Source: Belnapia moabensis DSM 16746 (GTDB lineage: Bacteria; Pseudomonadota; Alphaproteobacteria; Acetobacterales; Acetobacteraceae). Taken from it: DNA of 64,000 nucleotides. Below the pieces are notes generated by a model that saw nothing but the letters and a program-made list of their open reading frames with translations, searched no databases and was not told the DNA's origin. The position numbers and the translations under genes were made by a program. The stretch spans positions 91,953-155,952 of the forward strand of contig NZ_JQKB01000010.1 of the NCBI RefSeq assembly GCF_000745835.1, written 5' to 3'. Positions 56,543 to 64,000 of the stretch are shown here, in pieces (position 1 is the stretch's first letter; the number at the start of each line of letters is the position of its first letter).

Positions 56543-56654
56543 GGTGCGTGGGGACCGGCTCTGGCAGTGTTGTGGTGGCCCTGGCGTGGTGGCACACCCC
56601 CGGCCAGCGAGCAAGCCTTAGCGCCCGCACCCCTCGTTACCCGGGATTTCCGCC

Positions 56655-57242
56655 ATGGACAGCAGCGCCGCCCACCCGTTTGCCCGTTTCGAGGAATGGA
56701 TGGCGGAGGCGGCCAAATCCGAGCCGAACGACCCGAATGCCGTCTGCCTGGCGACGAGCACACCGGACGGCCGGCCCTCGGCTCGTATGGTGCTGCTGAA
56801 GGGCGTCGATCCGCGCGGCTTCGTCTTCTACACCAACCTCGAGAGCCGGAAGGGCGGCGAGTTGGCGGCCAATCCGGAGGCGGCGCTCTGCTTCCACTGG
56901 AAGACGCTGCAGCGGAGTGTCCGCGTCGAGGGGCCGGTGGAGGCGGTCTCGGCGGAGGAGGCGGATGCCTACTACGCCTCCCGCGCCCGGGGCAGCCGGA
57001 TCGGCGCCTGGGCAAGCCGGCAGTCGCGGCCGCTGGAAGGGCGCTTCGCGCTGGAGAAGGCGGTGGCCGAGTATACGCTGAAATTCGGCATCGGCGAGAT
57101 TCCGCGCCCGGAATTCTGGTCCGGCTTCCGGGTGTTGCCGCGGCGGATCGAGTTCTGGCGCGACATGCCCTTCCGCCTGCATGACCGGCAGGTCTTCCAT
57201 AGCGAGGGTGAGGGTTGGAGGGTGGAGGCGCTCTACCCGTGA
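56655..57242 (+). CDS. pdxH: Pyridoxamine/pyridoxine 5'-phosphate oxidase
   Basis: PdxH makes pyridoxal 5'-phosphate using FMN. The 195-residue protein has the FMN-binding core [20 protein letters not shown] and [19 protein letters not shown], and the conserved C-terminus [16 protein letters not shown] with WRVEALYP. The stop overlaps the GTG of the next gene (GTGA). It is divergent from fabI over a 112-base gap. Confidence 0.96.
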   Translation: MDSSAAHPFARFEEWMAEAAKSEPNDPNAVCLATSTPDGRPSARMVLLKGVDPRGFVFYTNLESRKGGELAANPEAALCFHWKTLQRSVRVEGPVEAVSAEEADAYYASRARGSRIGAWASRQSRPLEGRFALEKAVAEYTLKFGIGEIPRPEFWSGFRVLPRRIEFWRDMPFRLHDRQVFHSEGEGWRVEALYP

Positions 57243-58714
57243 GCCTGCCCGCCGCGCAGGCGGAGGCGGGTGCGCTGCTCGCGCGCCTGGCCGGCGTGGC
57301 GGCGGTGGAGACGCATATCTCGGCGGTCTATGTCGGGCCCGAGGATGCCTGGAAACTGAAGAAGGCGGTGGCGCTCGGCTTCCTCGACTTTAGCCGCTTG
57401 ACCGATCGCGAGCGGCTGCTGCGGCGGGAACTGGCATTGAATGCTCCCTTCGCGCCGGGGCTGTATCGGGAGGTCGTGCCGGTCACGCGTGGGGCGGATG
57501 GCGCTCTCAAGCTTGGCGGGGAGGGCGAGCCGGTGGAGTGGGTGCTTCGCATGGCGCCGCTGCGGCCGGGCGATTTTCTCGACGCGCAGGAAGCGGCAGG
57601 CTTCGATCCGACGCGGCTGGATGCGCTGGGGGATACGGTCTTCGCCATGCATGCCGCCCTGCCGACGCGGCCAGCGCCCGGCTTCCGGCCGGTGATCGAG
57701 GGCAATGCGCGGGCGGCGCTCGGGGCCGGGCTGCAGGAGGGGCGGGTCGCGGCCTGGGCCGGTGCGGCGCTCGGCTGGTTGGAGCGGCTCGACCCCTGGC
57801 TCGCCGCGAGGGCGGGCGAAGGGAGGGTGCGGCGCTGCCATGGCGACCTGCACCTCGGCAATCTCTGCCTCTGGCAGGGGCGGGTGACGCCCTTCGATGC
57901 ACTCGAATTCGATGAGGCGCTGGCGACCATCGATACCGGCTATGACCTCGCCTTCCTGTTGATGGATTGCGAGCACCGCCTGGGCCGCGCCGCTGCCAAC
58001 CGCGTGCTCAACCGCTATGCCGCCCGCTCGGGCGATGCGCGACTGGTGGCGGCGCTGCCGCTCTGGCTTTCGCTGCGGGCGATGATCCGGGCGCATGCGG
58101 AGGCGAAGCGGGGCGGCGACGGCCTGGCCTATCTCGACCGGGCGGAGGCGCTGCTGCATCCGGCGCCGCCGCGGCTGGTGGCGGTCGGTGGGTTGCAGGG
58201 CACGGGGAAGACGCGGCTGGCGCGGGCGCTGGCGCCGATGCTCGGTCCGGCGCCGGGGGCGCTGGTGCTGCGCTCGGATGAGATCCGCAAGCGCCGGGCC
58301 GGGGTGCCACCGGAGCAACGCCTGCCGCCATCGGCCTATACGCCGGAGGCGAGCGCGGCGGTCTTCGCCGAACTCGCGGCTCAGGCGGAGGCGGCGTTGC
58401 GCGCCGGGCATGCCGTGGTCGCCGATGCCGTCTTTCTCCGGCCGGAGGAGCGGGCGGCGATCGAGGCGGCAGCGCGGGCGGCAGGGGTGCGCTTCGACGG
58501 CATTTGGCTTACCGCCCCGCGCGCGGTGCTGGAGGCGCGGATCGCCGCGCGCACCGGCGATGCCTCGGATGCCTCGGATGCCGATGTGGCCGTGCTGGCG
58601 GCGGCGGCGGCGCGGGATGCCGGGCCGCTAGCTTGGCGGGTGCTCGACGCGGCCGGGGATCCGCTGCCGGCCGCCTGCGAAGCGCTGGGCTGCAACGGTG
58701 CCGATCCGTGCTAG
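57239..58714 (+). CDS. Aminoglycoside-phosphotransferase-like / P-loop kinase fusion
   Basis: The 491-residue protein joins two modules. The N-terminal 310 residues resemble a small-molecule kinase (APH fold) with [15 protein letters not shown] (H201-G-D203, N208) and [19 protein letters not shown]. The C-terminal 170 residues form a P-loop kinase domain with GLQGTGKT (318-325) and [14 protein letters not shown]. This two-part architecture is known in many proteobacteria, but its substrate is not. The GTG start overlaps the pdxH stop. A 9-base tandem repeat near the 3' end encodes DASDASDAD. Confidence 0.88.
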   Translation: MSLPAAQAEAGALLARLAGVAAVETHISAVYVGPEDAWKLKKAVALGFLDFSRLTDRERLLRRELALNAPFAPGLYREVVPVTRGADGALKLGGEGEPVEWVLRMAPLRPGDFLDAQEAAGFDPTRLDALGDTVFAMHAALPTRPAPGFRPVIEGNARAALGAGLQEGRVAAWAGAALGWLERLDPWLAARAGEGRVRRCHGDLHLGNLCLWQGRVTPFDALEFDEALATIDTGYDLAFLLMDCEHRLGRAAANRVLNRYAARSGDARLVAALPLWLSLRAMIRAHAEAKRGGDGLAYLDRAEALLHPAPPRLVAVGGLQGTGKTRLARALAPMLGPAPGALVLRSDEIRKRRAGVPPEQRLPPSAYTPEASAAVFAELAAQAEAALRAGHAVVADAVFLRPEERAAIEAAARAAGVRFDGIWLTAPRAVLEARIAARTGDASDASDADVAVLAAAAARDAGPLAWRVLDAAGDPLPAACEALGCNGADPC

Positions 58715-58748
58715 AACCCGGTCTTCCGCGCCGTTTGGGAGACGCGCC

Positions 58749-59627
58749 ATGGCCTATCGTCGTTTGCTCCTGCCCCTCACCGGCACTGCCGCCGGGGAGG
58801 CCGCGCTCGCCACCGCGCTGATGGTGGCGCGCATATGGAACGCGCATGTCCATTGCCTGCATGTCCGGGTCGATGCCCGGGATGTCGCGCCGCTGGCGGG
58901 CGAGGGCCTGTCGGGAGCCATGATCGAGGAGATGATGGCGGCGACGGAGCGCGAGAGCGGCGACCGCGCCGGACGCGTCCGCGCGCTGTTCGACCGCTTC
59001 GCCGGCACCTCGGGCGGCGTCGCCATCGCCGACAGCGCCGAGACCGCGCTCAAGACCGATGGGCCGACTCTCTCCTTCGAGAGCATCGCCGGGCGCGAGG
59101 AGGATGTGGTCGCCCAGCAGTCGCGCCTCTATGACATGGCGGTGGTGCCGCATCCGGAGGCGGATGAGGATGTCTCCTCCTCCGACGCGCTGCATGCCGT
59201 GCTCTTCGATTCGGGCCGGCCGGTGCTGATCGCGCCGCGGGAGGTGCCGAAGGCGATCGGCACCCGGGTCTGCTGCGCCTGGAACGGCTCGGCCGAAAGC
59301 GCCGCCGCCATCGCCGCCGCTTTGCCCTGGCTGCACCGGGCTGAGGCGGTCCGCCTGCTCTATGCCGACGAGTACCAGCGTCGCGGACCGAAGGTGGAGG
59401 GCATCCGCAGCTATCTCCGCTGGCACGAGATCGAGGCGGAGCCGGTGCTGTTCAAGCCGATGACCAAGGATGTCGGTGCCGGGCTGCTGGGCGCGGCGCG
59501 CGACTTCCAAGCCGATCTGCTCTGCATGGGCGCTTACAGCCATTCGCGGCTGCGCCAGCTCATCCTCGGCGGCGTCACCCGGCATATCCTCGAGAACAGC
59601 GACATGCCGGTGCTGATGTGCCGATGA
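58749..59627 (+). CDS. Universal stress protein family protein
   Basis: A 292-residue protein with the UspA-like fold, about twice the length of a single Usp domain. The second half is the clearer one, with VCCAWNGSAESAAAIAAAL and the C-terminal nucleotide-loop-like GAYSHSRLRQLILGGVTRHIL. The first half (RRLLLPLTGTAAGEAALATAL) is divergent. GGGAGACGC lies upstream. Its function is unknown; the family responds to stress. Confidence 0.86.
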   Translation: MAYRRLLLPLTGTAAGEAALATALMVARIWNAHVHCLHVRVDARDVAPLAGEGLSGAMIEEMMAATERESGDRAGRVRALFDRFAGTSGGVAIADSAETALKTDGPTLSFESIAGREEDVVAQQSRLYDMAVVPHPEADEDVSSSDALHAVLFDSGRPVLIAPREVPKAIGTRVCCAWNGSAESAAAIAAALPWLHRAEAVRLLYADEYQRRGPKVEGIRSYLRWHEIEAEPVLFKPMTKDVGAGLLGAARDFQADLLCMGAYSHSRLRQLILGGVTRHILENSDMPVLMCR

Positions 59628-59693
59628 AGCACGGTTGCGGCCGCGTTCTCAGGGCCGCATGATCCCGCCCCGGTTTCGGCTGGGAGAATGACG

Positions 59694-60677
59694 ATGAGCC
59701 TGATCTGGACGCGGCGCAGCCTGGTCGGCGGCGCCCTGGCACTGCCTTTCATCCGTACGGCGCGGGCGCAGCAGACGCTGGAATGGGTGGCAGGCTCGCT
59801 CGGTGGCGGCTGGTATACCATGGCCGCCGGTCTCTCGGCCCTCATCAAGGACGAAAATGCGGATCTGCAGATCCGCGTCGTCCCGGGCGGGGGGCTGGCG
59901 AATTCGACGCGGGTGAACCGCGGCCAGTCGCCGATGGGCTGGGGCATCGACACCTTCGCCGCCGCTGCCCGGGCGGGGACGGAACCTTATGCAGAGAAGC
60001 ACGAGGCGCTGCGTTTCCTCGGCACCGGCTATTCGCCGACCGAATTCCACTTCCTTCGCCGCACCGATGGCGGGCCGGAGGACATGCGCTCCATCCTGAC
60101 GCAGAAGGGGCTGCGCATCGGCTGCCCGCAGCGCTCCTCGACCGATGAGATGACGCTGCAGCGCATCCTGAAATTCCTCGGCACCAGCCCGGACAGGATC
60201 AGGTCCGAGGGCGGGCGCTACCTGAACGGCAGCTATGCCGATATCGGCTCCGCCTATTCCGACGGGCAGGTGGATTACCTCTTCGTCGCGCTGGCCAAGC
60301 CGGCGGCGATCTTCACCGAGATCGCGCAGGGGCGGCGCGCCGGCAAGTTGGTCGAGTTCCCGGCGGATATCCGCCGCCATCTGATCGACCAGTACGCCTA
60401 TGCCGAGGGATTCATCCCGGCTGCGACCTACCCGTCGCTGCAATCGGGCGACGTGCCGGTGACCATGATGGACAGCGTGCTCATGGTGCATGAGAGCATA
60501 CCCGAAGAGGCCGCCTACAAGATCACCCGCACGCTGATCCGCAACAAGGGCCAGCGCCTAGTCTCGATCCATGCCAGCATGGGGGCCTGGGATCCGGCGA
60601 AATCTGTGCAGTATCAGGGCCTGCCCTTGCATTCGGGCGGGATCAAGGCCTTCAAGGAAGCGGGCGTCCTGTCGTAA
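59694..60677 (+). CDS. TAXI-family TRAP transporter receptor
   Basis: The 327-residue periplasmic receptor has a signal peptide with a twin Arg (WTRRSLVGGALALPFIRTARA, about residues 5-25), which suggests Tat export. The mature part begins ETLEWV-like QTLEWVAGSLGGGWYTMAAG, the TAXI hallmark. I choose the second ATG at 59694 because GGGAG then lies 7 bases upstream; the ATG at 59688 abuts the ribosome site. The permease gene follows after 38 bases. The ligand is unknown; TAXI systems often take dicarboxylates or glutamate. Confidence 0.87.
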   Translation: MSLIWTRRSLVGGALALPFIRTARAQQTLEWVAGSLGGGWYTMAAGLSALIKDENADLQIRVVPGGGLANSTRVNRGQSPMGWGIDTFAAAARAGTEPYAEKHEALRFLGTGYSPTEFHFLRRTDGGPEDMRSILTQKGLRIGCPQRSSTDEMTLQRILKFLGTSPDRIRSEGGRYLNGSYADIGSAYSDGQVDYLFVALAKPAAIFTEIAQGRRAGKLVEFPADIRRHLIDQYAYAEGFIPAATYPSLQSGDVPVTMMDSVLMVHESIPEEAAYKITRTLIRNKGQRLVSIHASMGAWDPAKSVQYQGLPLHSGGIKAFKEAGVLS

Positions 60678-60715
60678 CCGGCCGGGGCGGCAAGGTCCTT
60701 GCATAGTCTGAGGCC

Positions 60716-62632
60716 ATGATGCGCGACCTTGCCGGCCCCCTGAAGCTGATCGTCACCCTCTGGCTGGCCGCTGCTTCGGCCATCCATCTTTATTGGGGCG
60801 GGTTCGGTTTCCCGGAGCCGATCACGCTCCGCGCCTTCCATCTGCTGGTCTTTGTCCCGCCGCTCTTCCTACTTTTCCCGGCGCGGCCGGGCCGGTCGCC
60901 GGTGCGGCGGCCGAGCCTTCCTGACTGGCTCTGGGTGCTCGCAGCCGCGGCGCCGCATGGCTGGGTGATGTGGCACTGGTCCGAGGTCTCGGACCGGATG
61001 GAATTCGTCGATCCCTTCAGCACCGAGATGGCGGTGCTCGCCGTCCTCGCCATCGTGACACTGCTGGAGGCGACGCGGCGGGCGGTCGAGGTCGGGCTCG
61101 CCTGGATGATCATCATCTCGATCGCCTACATGGCTTTCGGGCATTACATTCCGGGCATCCTGAACAGCCGGCCTTTCAGCGTCGACGAGATCCTGGAGGC
61201 TTCCTGGCTAGTGCCGACGGCGGGCGGCGTTTATGGGCCGCTGACCGGCATCGTGGCGACAACCATCGCCGTCTTCATCGTCTTCGGCGCCTTCATGCAG
61301 GGCAGCGGGACGGGGCGGCTGTTCAGCAATCTCGGTGCGGCGGCGGCGGGGCGATTCTCCGGCGGGCCGGCCAAGGTCGCCGTCGTCACCTCCGGTCTGT
61401 TCGGCACGATGAGCGGCAGCAGCGTCTCCAACGTCATCACTACCGGCGCCATGACCATCCCGCTGATGATCCGCATCGGCTACAAACCGGCGGTTGCCGC
61501 CGGGATCGAGAGCGCGGCCTCGGTCGGTGGAGCGCTGATGCCGCCGGTGATGGGGGCGGCGGCCTTCGTCCTCGCCGAGATCACCGGCATCGCCTATGGC
61601 GAGATCGTCGTCGCGGCGGCGATCGGCGCGGCGCTCTACTATTTCGCCATCCTCGCCGCGGTGCATTTCGAGGCGAAGAAGGCCGGCATGGCGCCCATGG
61701 CGCTGCGCGACATCCCTGCCTGGCGGGAGGTGGCGCAGGATGCGCATCTCGTCATCCCGATCGCCGTGTTGGTATGGATGATGACGGACCGCTGGAGCGG
61801 GAATTACGCGGCCTTCGTGGCGACGTTCGCCATGGTTGGCGTGGCCGCGCTCCGGCGCCGTAGCCGCATGGGCTGGCGGCAGGTGCTGGAAAGCTTGACC
61901 AATGCGGGCCTGACCATGGCGCCGCTCGCGGTTTCCATCGCTGGCGCGGGCATCGTCGTCTCGGCGCTGACGGCGACGGGGCTGGTCGTGGCGCTGGGCG
62001 GAATCATTAAGGATTTGGCGGCGGGGAATTTTGCGCTGCTGCTGATCCTGCTGGCGGTCACCGTCCTCATCCTCGGCATGGGCATCCCGACGACGCCGAG
62101 CTACATCATCGCCGCCGCCATCGGCGTGCCGCAGATTCTCGACCTTGGATCGAAGGCGCTTGGCGTGCCGCCGGGGGACCTGCTGCTGCCGGCACATCTC
62201 TTCGTCTTCTACTTCGCCGTGCTGGCGGATGCCTCGCCACCGGTGGCGGCAGCGGCCTTCGCGGCGGCAGCCATCGCCAAGGCCTCCCCGCTCGTCTCGA
62301 GCAACCATGCGACGCGGCTCGGCATCGCCGGCTTCACCGTGGGCTTTGCCTTCCTCTACGACCCGGGAATCATGCTGCGCGGCTGGCTCGGCGACATCCT
62401 CACCGCGACGGCGATCCAGGTGGGTGCGCTGACGGCGATTTGCGCGGCCTATGCCGGCTTCCTGCTGCGGCCGATGGGCTGGGCCTCGCGGCTGCTGCTT
62501 GGCGCCGCTGGGCTTTTCGCCGCCTTCTACCATGGCGTGCCGGACCTGGTGCGGTTGGCGATCGCGCTCGGCGTGCCGGGCCTGATCGGCGCCGCCCAGC
62601 TGGTGCGGCTGCCGCGGCCGGCGCCGCACTGA
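60716..62632 (+). CDS. TRAP transporter permease, fused small and large subunits
   Basis: The 638-residue inner-membrane protein carries a four-span small subunit (about residues 1-150) fused to the large ion-coupled subunit, the layout of TAXI-TRAP systems. The large part shows FGTMSGSSVSNVITTGAMT, GIESAASVGGALMPPVMGAA and a later LGMGIPTTPSYIIAAAIG, the two conserved re-entrant regions. It works with the receptor gene just upstream, using a sodium or proton gradient. The end overlaps nothing; 17 bases separate it from the next receptor gene. Confidence 0.92.
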   Translation: MMRDLAGPLKLIVTLWLAAASAIHLYWGGFGFPEPITLRAFHLLVFVPPLFLLFPARPGRSPVRRPSLPDWLWVLAAAAPHGWVMWHWSEVSDRMEFVDPFSTEMAVLAVLAIVTLLEATRRAVEVGLAWMIIISIAYMAFGHYIPGILNSRPFSVDEILEASWLVPTAGGVYGPLTGIVATTIAVFIVFGAFMQGSGTGRLFSNLGAAAAGRFSGGPAKVAVVTSGLFGTMSGSSVSNVITTGAMTIPLMIRIGYKPAVAAGIESAASVGGALMPPVMGAAAFVLAEITGIAYGEIVVAAAIGAALYYFAILAAVHFEAKKAGMAPMALRDIPAWREVAQDAHLVIPIAVLVWMMTDRWSGNYAAFVATFAMVGVAALRRRSRMGWRQVLESLTNAGLTMAPLAVSIAGAGIVVSALTATGLVVALGGIIKDLAAGNFALLLILLAVTVLILGMGIPTTPSYIIAAAIGVPQILDLGSKALGVPPGDLLLPAHLFVFYFAVLADASPPVAAAAFAAAAIAKASPLVSSNHATRLGIAGFTVGFAFLYDPGIMLRGWLGDILTATAIQVGALTAICAAYAGFLLRPMGWASRLLLGAAGLFAAFYHGVPDLVRLAIALGVPGLIGAAQLVRLPRPAPH

Positions 62633-62649
62633 CCCTAGGGAGACTGTCG

Positions 62650-63678
62650 ATGTTGAAGCCCATTCTGCTCGCCCTGGCGCTGTTCGCGCCGGGGATCGCC
62701 GCCGCGCAACAGGCCCAGAGCCCAGGGCCGACCCTCTCGGCCGTACGGGCCCGCGGTGCGCTGTCCTGCGGCATCTCGACCGGCGACCCGGCCTGGAGCC
62801 AGCCGGACAGCCGCGGTGTCTGGCAGGGGATGGATACCGATATCTGCCGCGCCATCGCCGCCGCCGTGCTCGGTGGCCCAGACAAGGTTGTCTGGCAGCA
62901 CCTCACCGGGCAGAACCGCTTCCCGGCCCTCGCCTCCGGACAGGTCGAGGTGCTGACGCGAACGACGACCTGGACATTCGCGCGGGACTCGATGCTGGGG
63001 CTCAATTTCACCGCGCCCAATTTCTATGACGGCCAGGGCTTCCTCGTGCATGCCGAGAGCGGCATCACCAGCGCCCGTCAGCTCGACGGCGCCGCCATCT
63101 GCTTCGTCTCGGCCAGCACGCATGAGCTGAACCTGCAGGACTGGTCGCGCACTCAGGGCATCCGCTTCACCCCGGTCATCTTCGCCGACAAGGACGAGGC
63201 GCGCCGGGCTTATGAGAGCAACCGCTGCGACAGCTATACCGGCGATGCCAGCCAGCTCGCCTCCGTGCGCAGCGCCTTCCCCGAGCCGGCGCGGCATGTG
63301 CTGCTGCCCGAGCGGATCAGCAAGGAGCCCTATGCGCCCTCCGTCCGGCAGGGGGACGACCAGTGGTTCGATATCGTCCGCTACGTCGTCTACGGGCTGG
63401 TGGAGGCGGAGGAACTTGGCATCACGCGCGAGAATGCCTCGCGCATGCTGGCGGAAAGCCCGAGCCCGGCGGTGCAGCGGCTGCTGGGCAAGACCGGCGA
63501 TCTGGGCCTGACACTGGGGCTCGACCGGGCCTGGTTGCTGAATGCGATCAAGGCCGTGGGCAATTACGGGGAGATCTATGAGCGGCATCTCGGCAAGGAG
63601 AGCCCGGTCGGGCTGCCGCGCGGGCTCAACGACCTCTGGACCCGCGGCGGGCTGATGGTCGCACCGCCGATGCGGTAG
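62650..63678 (+). CDS. Amino-acid ABC transporter substrate-binding protein (AapJ-like)
   Basis: The 342-residue receptor resembles the general L-amino-acid binding protein AapJ/BztA. A signal peptide of about 20 residues (cleavage AAA) is followed by LSAVRARGALSCGISTGDP and GVWQGMDTDICRAIAAAV. Other family features are TRTTTWTFARDSMLGLNF and the C-terminal GLPRGLNDLWTRGGLMVAPPM. AGGGAG lies 7 bases before the ATG. No ABC permease or ATPase genes follow; the IS630 element starts within about ten bases of the stop, so the rest of an operon may have been displaced. Confidence 0.9.
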   Translation: MLKPILLALALFAPGIAAAQQAQSPGPTLSAVRARGALSCGISTGDPAWSQPDSRGVWQGMDTDICRAIAAAVLGGPDKVVWQHLTGQNRFPALASGQVEVLTRTTTWTFARDSMLGLNFTAPNFYDGQGFLVHAESGITSARQLDGAAICFVSASTHELNLQDWSRTQGIRFTPVIFADKDEARRAYESNRCDSYTGDASQLASVRSAFPEPARHVLLPERISKEPYAPSVRQGDDQWFDIVRYVVYGLVEAEELGITRENASRMLAESPSPAVQRLLGKTGDLGLTLGLDRAWLLNAIKAVGNYGEIYERHLGKESPVGLPRGLNDLWTRGGLMVAPPMR

Positions 63679-63683
63679 CGCTT

Positions 63684-64000
63684 TATACCAAATCCCACTG
63701 ATCAGAACCGATACGCCCAATCGCGCAGTCCGATGGACATGATAGTCCAGGGCTGCTCGACGAGGCGGTTCCAGGCGCGACAGCAATGGTCGACGATGTC
63801 GTCGTGGCAGCGGAAGACGCGGTTGGAGAGCCAGTTGTCCCGCATGAACTGCCAGGTGTTCTCGACCGGGTTGAGCTCAGGGCACTTGGGCGGCAGCGGG
63901 ATGAGGGTGATGTTCGGCGGTACCTCGAGCCTGTCCGATAGGTGCCATCCGGCTTGGTCGAGCAGCAACACGGCATGCGCATTCGGCGCCACAGCGGCAG
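63684..64000 (-). mobile_element. IS630-type insertion sequence, one end (continues beyond the window)
   Basis: The stretch contains the 3' part of an IS630-type transposase gene on the minus strand and the short non-coding end beyond its stop. The outer edge lies near the TA at 63684-63687, consistent with this family's TA target. The other end is outside the window, so the terminal inverted repeats cannot be compared. Confidence 0.78.
63702..64000 (-). CDS. IS630-family transposase, C-terminal part (cut by window edge)
   Basis: The open frame runs in from the window edge and ends at 63702. About 98 residues are visible, corresponding to the C-terminal half of the DDE_3 domain. Visible are LLLDQAGWH (with the second catalytic Asp), then IPLPPKCPELNPVENTW (with the catalytic Glu). 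The N-terminal part of the gene and its start codon lie outside the window. Nothing in the visible part suggests a frameshift. Confidence 0.85.
   Translation of the reverse strand, partial: AAVAPNAHAVLLLDQAGWHLSDRLEVPPNITLIPLPPKCPELNPVENTWQFMRDNWLSNRVFRCHDDIVDHCCRAWNRLVEQPWTIMSIGLRDWAYRF

Noticed and set aside
1..64000. CRISPR arrays, rRNA and tRNA genes
   Set aside because: No regularly spaced direct repeats, conserved rRNA segments or complete cloverleaf patterns were seen by eye.

Overview
The window is a GC-rich, gene-dense bacterial chromosome segment with 59 supported protein-coding genes, no rRNA, tRNA or CRISPR array that I can see, and an insertion sequence running off the right edge. 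Gene content points to an alphaproteobacterium, most likely Acetobacteraceae (Roseomonas-like). The grounds are a COQ9-family ubiquinone gene, a K+-independent-type H+-pyrophosphatase, a dnaG-rpoD pair, an xseB-ispA-dxs-tlyA run, and several periplasmic receptors (Bug, TAXI, NMT1, Liv). The family assignment is inference from gene content; no rRNA is present to test it.

Layout. 1-3.5 kb: def-COQ9, an HpcH/HpaI aldolase, then an iron-binding receptor and bfd behind a Fur-like box. 3.5-8.5 kb: bacterioferritin, dnaG, rpoD, an acetyltransferase. 8.5-9.7 kb: a cold-shock gene with a long leader and a clear terminator, then three tiny conserved-looking proteins. 9.7-15.4 kb: hppA (minus), an exported MetX-like hydrolase, a chemoreceptor. 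15.4-21.3 kb: an NMT1/THI5-type ABC importer split by an orphan AbrB-type gene, a ThDP enzyme and an M20 amidohydrolase. 21.5-27.7 kb: a three-gene heavy-metal-type RND efflux system. 27.7-32 kb: an atypical SDR, a VOC protein, a CinA-C protein and a tungstate-type ABC importer. 32.1-39.3 kb: glycogen genes glgP-glgC-glgA-glgX without glgB. 39.3-44 kb: a complete branched-chain amino acid type importer on the minus strand. 44-46.7 kb: a Bug receptor, a cupin, a 34-residue membrane protein and a beta-hydroxyacid dehydrogenase. 46.9-51.2 kb: xseB-ispA-dxs-tlyA-thioesterase. 51.2-54.6 kb: a small protein, an unrecognised 417-residue protein and a serralysin-type RTX metalloprotease. 54.6-58.7 kb: aroC and fabI (minus), pdxH and a phosphotransferase/P-loop kinase fusion (plus). 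58.7-63.7 kb: a universal stress protein, a TAXI-type TRAP importer and an amino-acid receptor. From about 63.68 kb: an IS630-type element.

How genes work together. dxs and ispA make isoprenoid precursors, which feed the ubiquinone tail where COQ9 acts. The iron receptor, bfd and bfr link import, release and storage of iron. The glg genes form a glycogen cycle. The 4-nt ATGA or GTGA overlaps define tight operons.

Most of the window is ordinary. The features I find most worth a second look are three convergent gene pairs that end on one shared CTAG, the orphan AbrB gene with its own promoter inside a transporter locus, a perfect palindrome ahead of the RND efflux genes, a perfect 12-bp hairpin between bfd and bfr, an SDR missing most of its catalytic residues, and an unrecognised 417-residue protein. 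I did not find a clearly new multi-gene system. No stretch longer than 300 bases lacks a gene.
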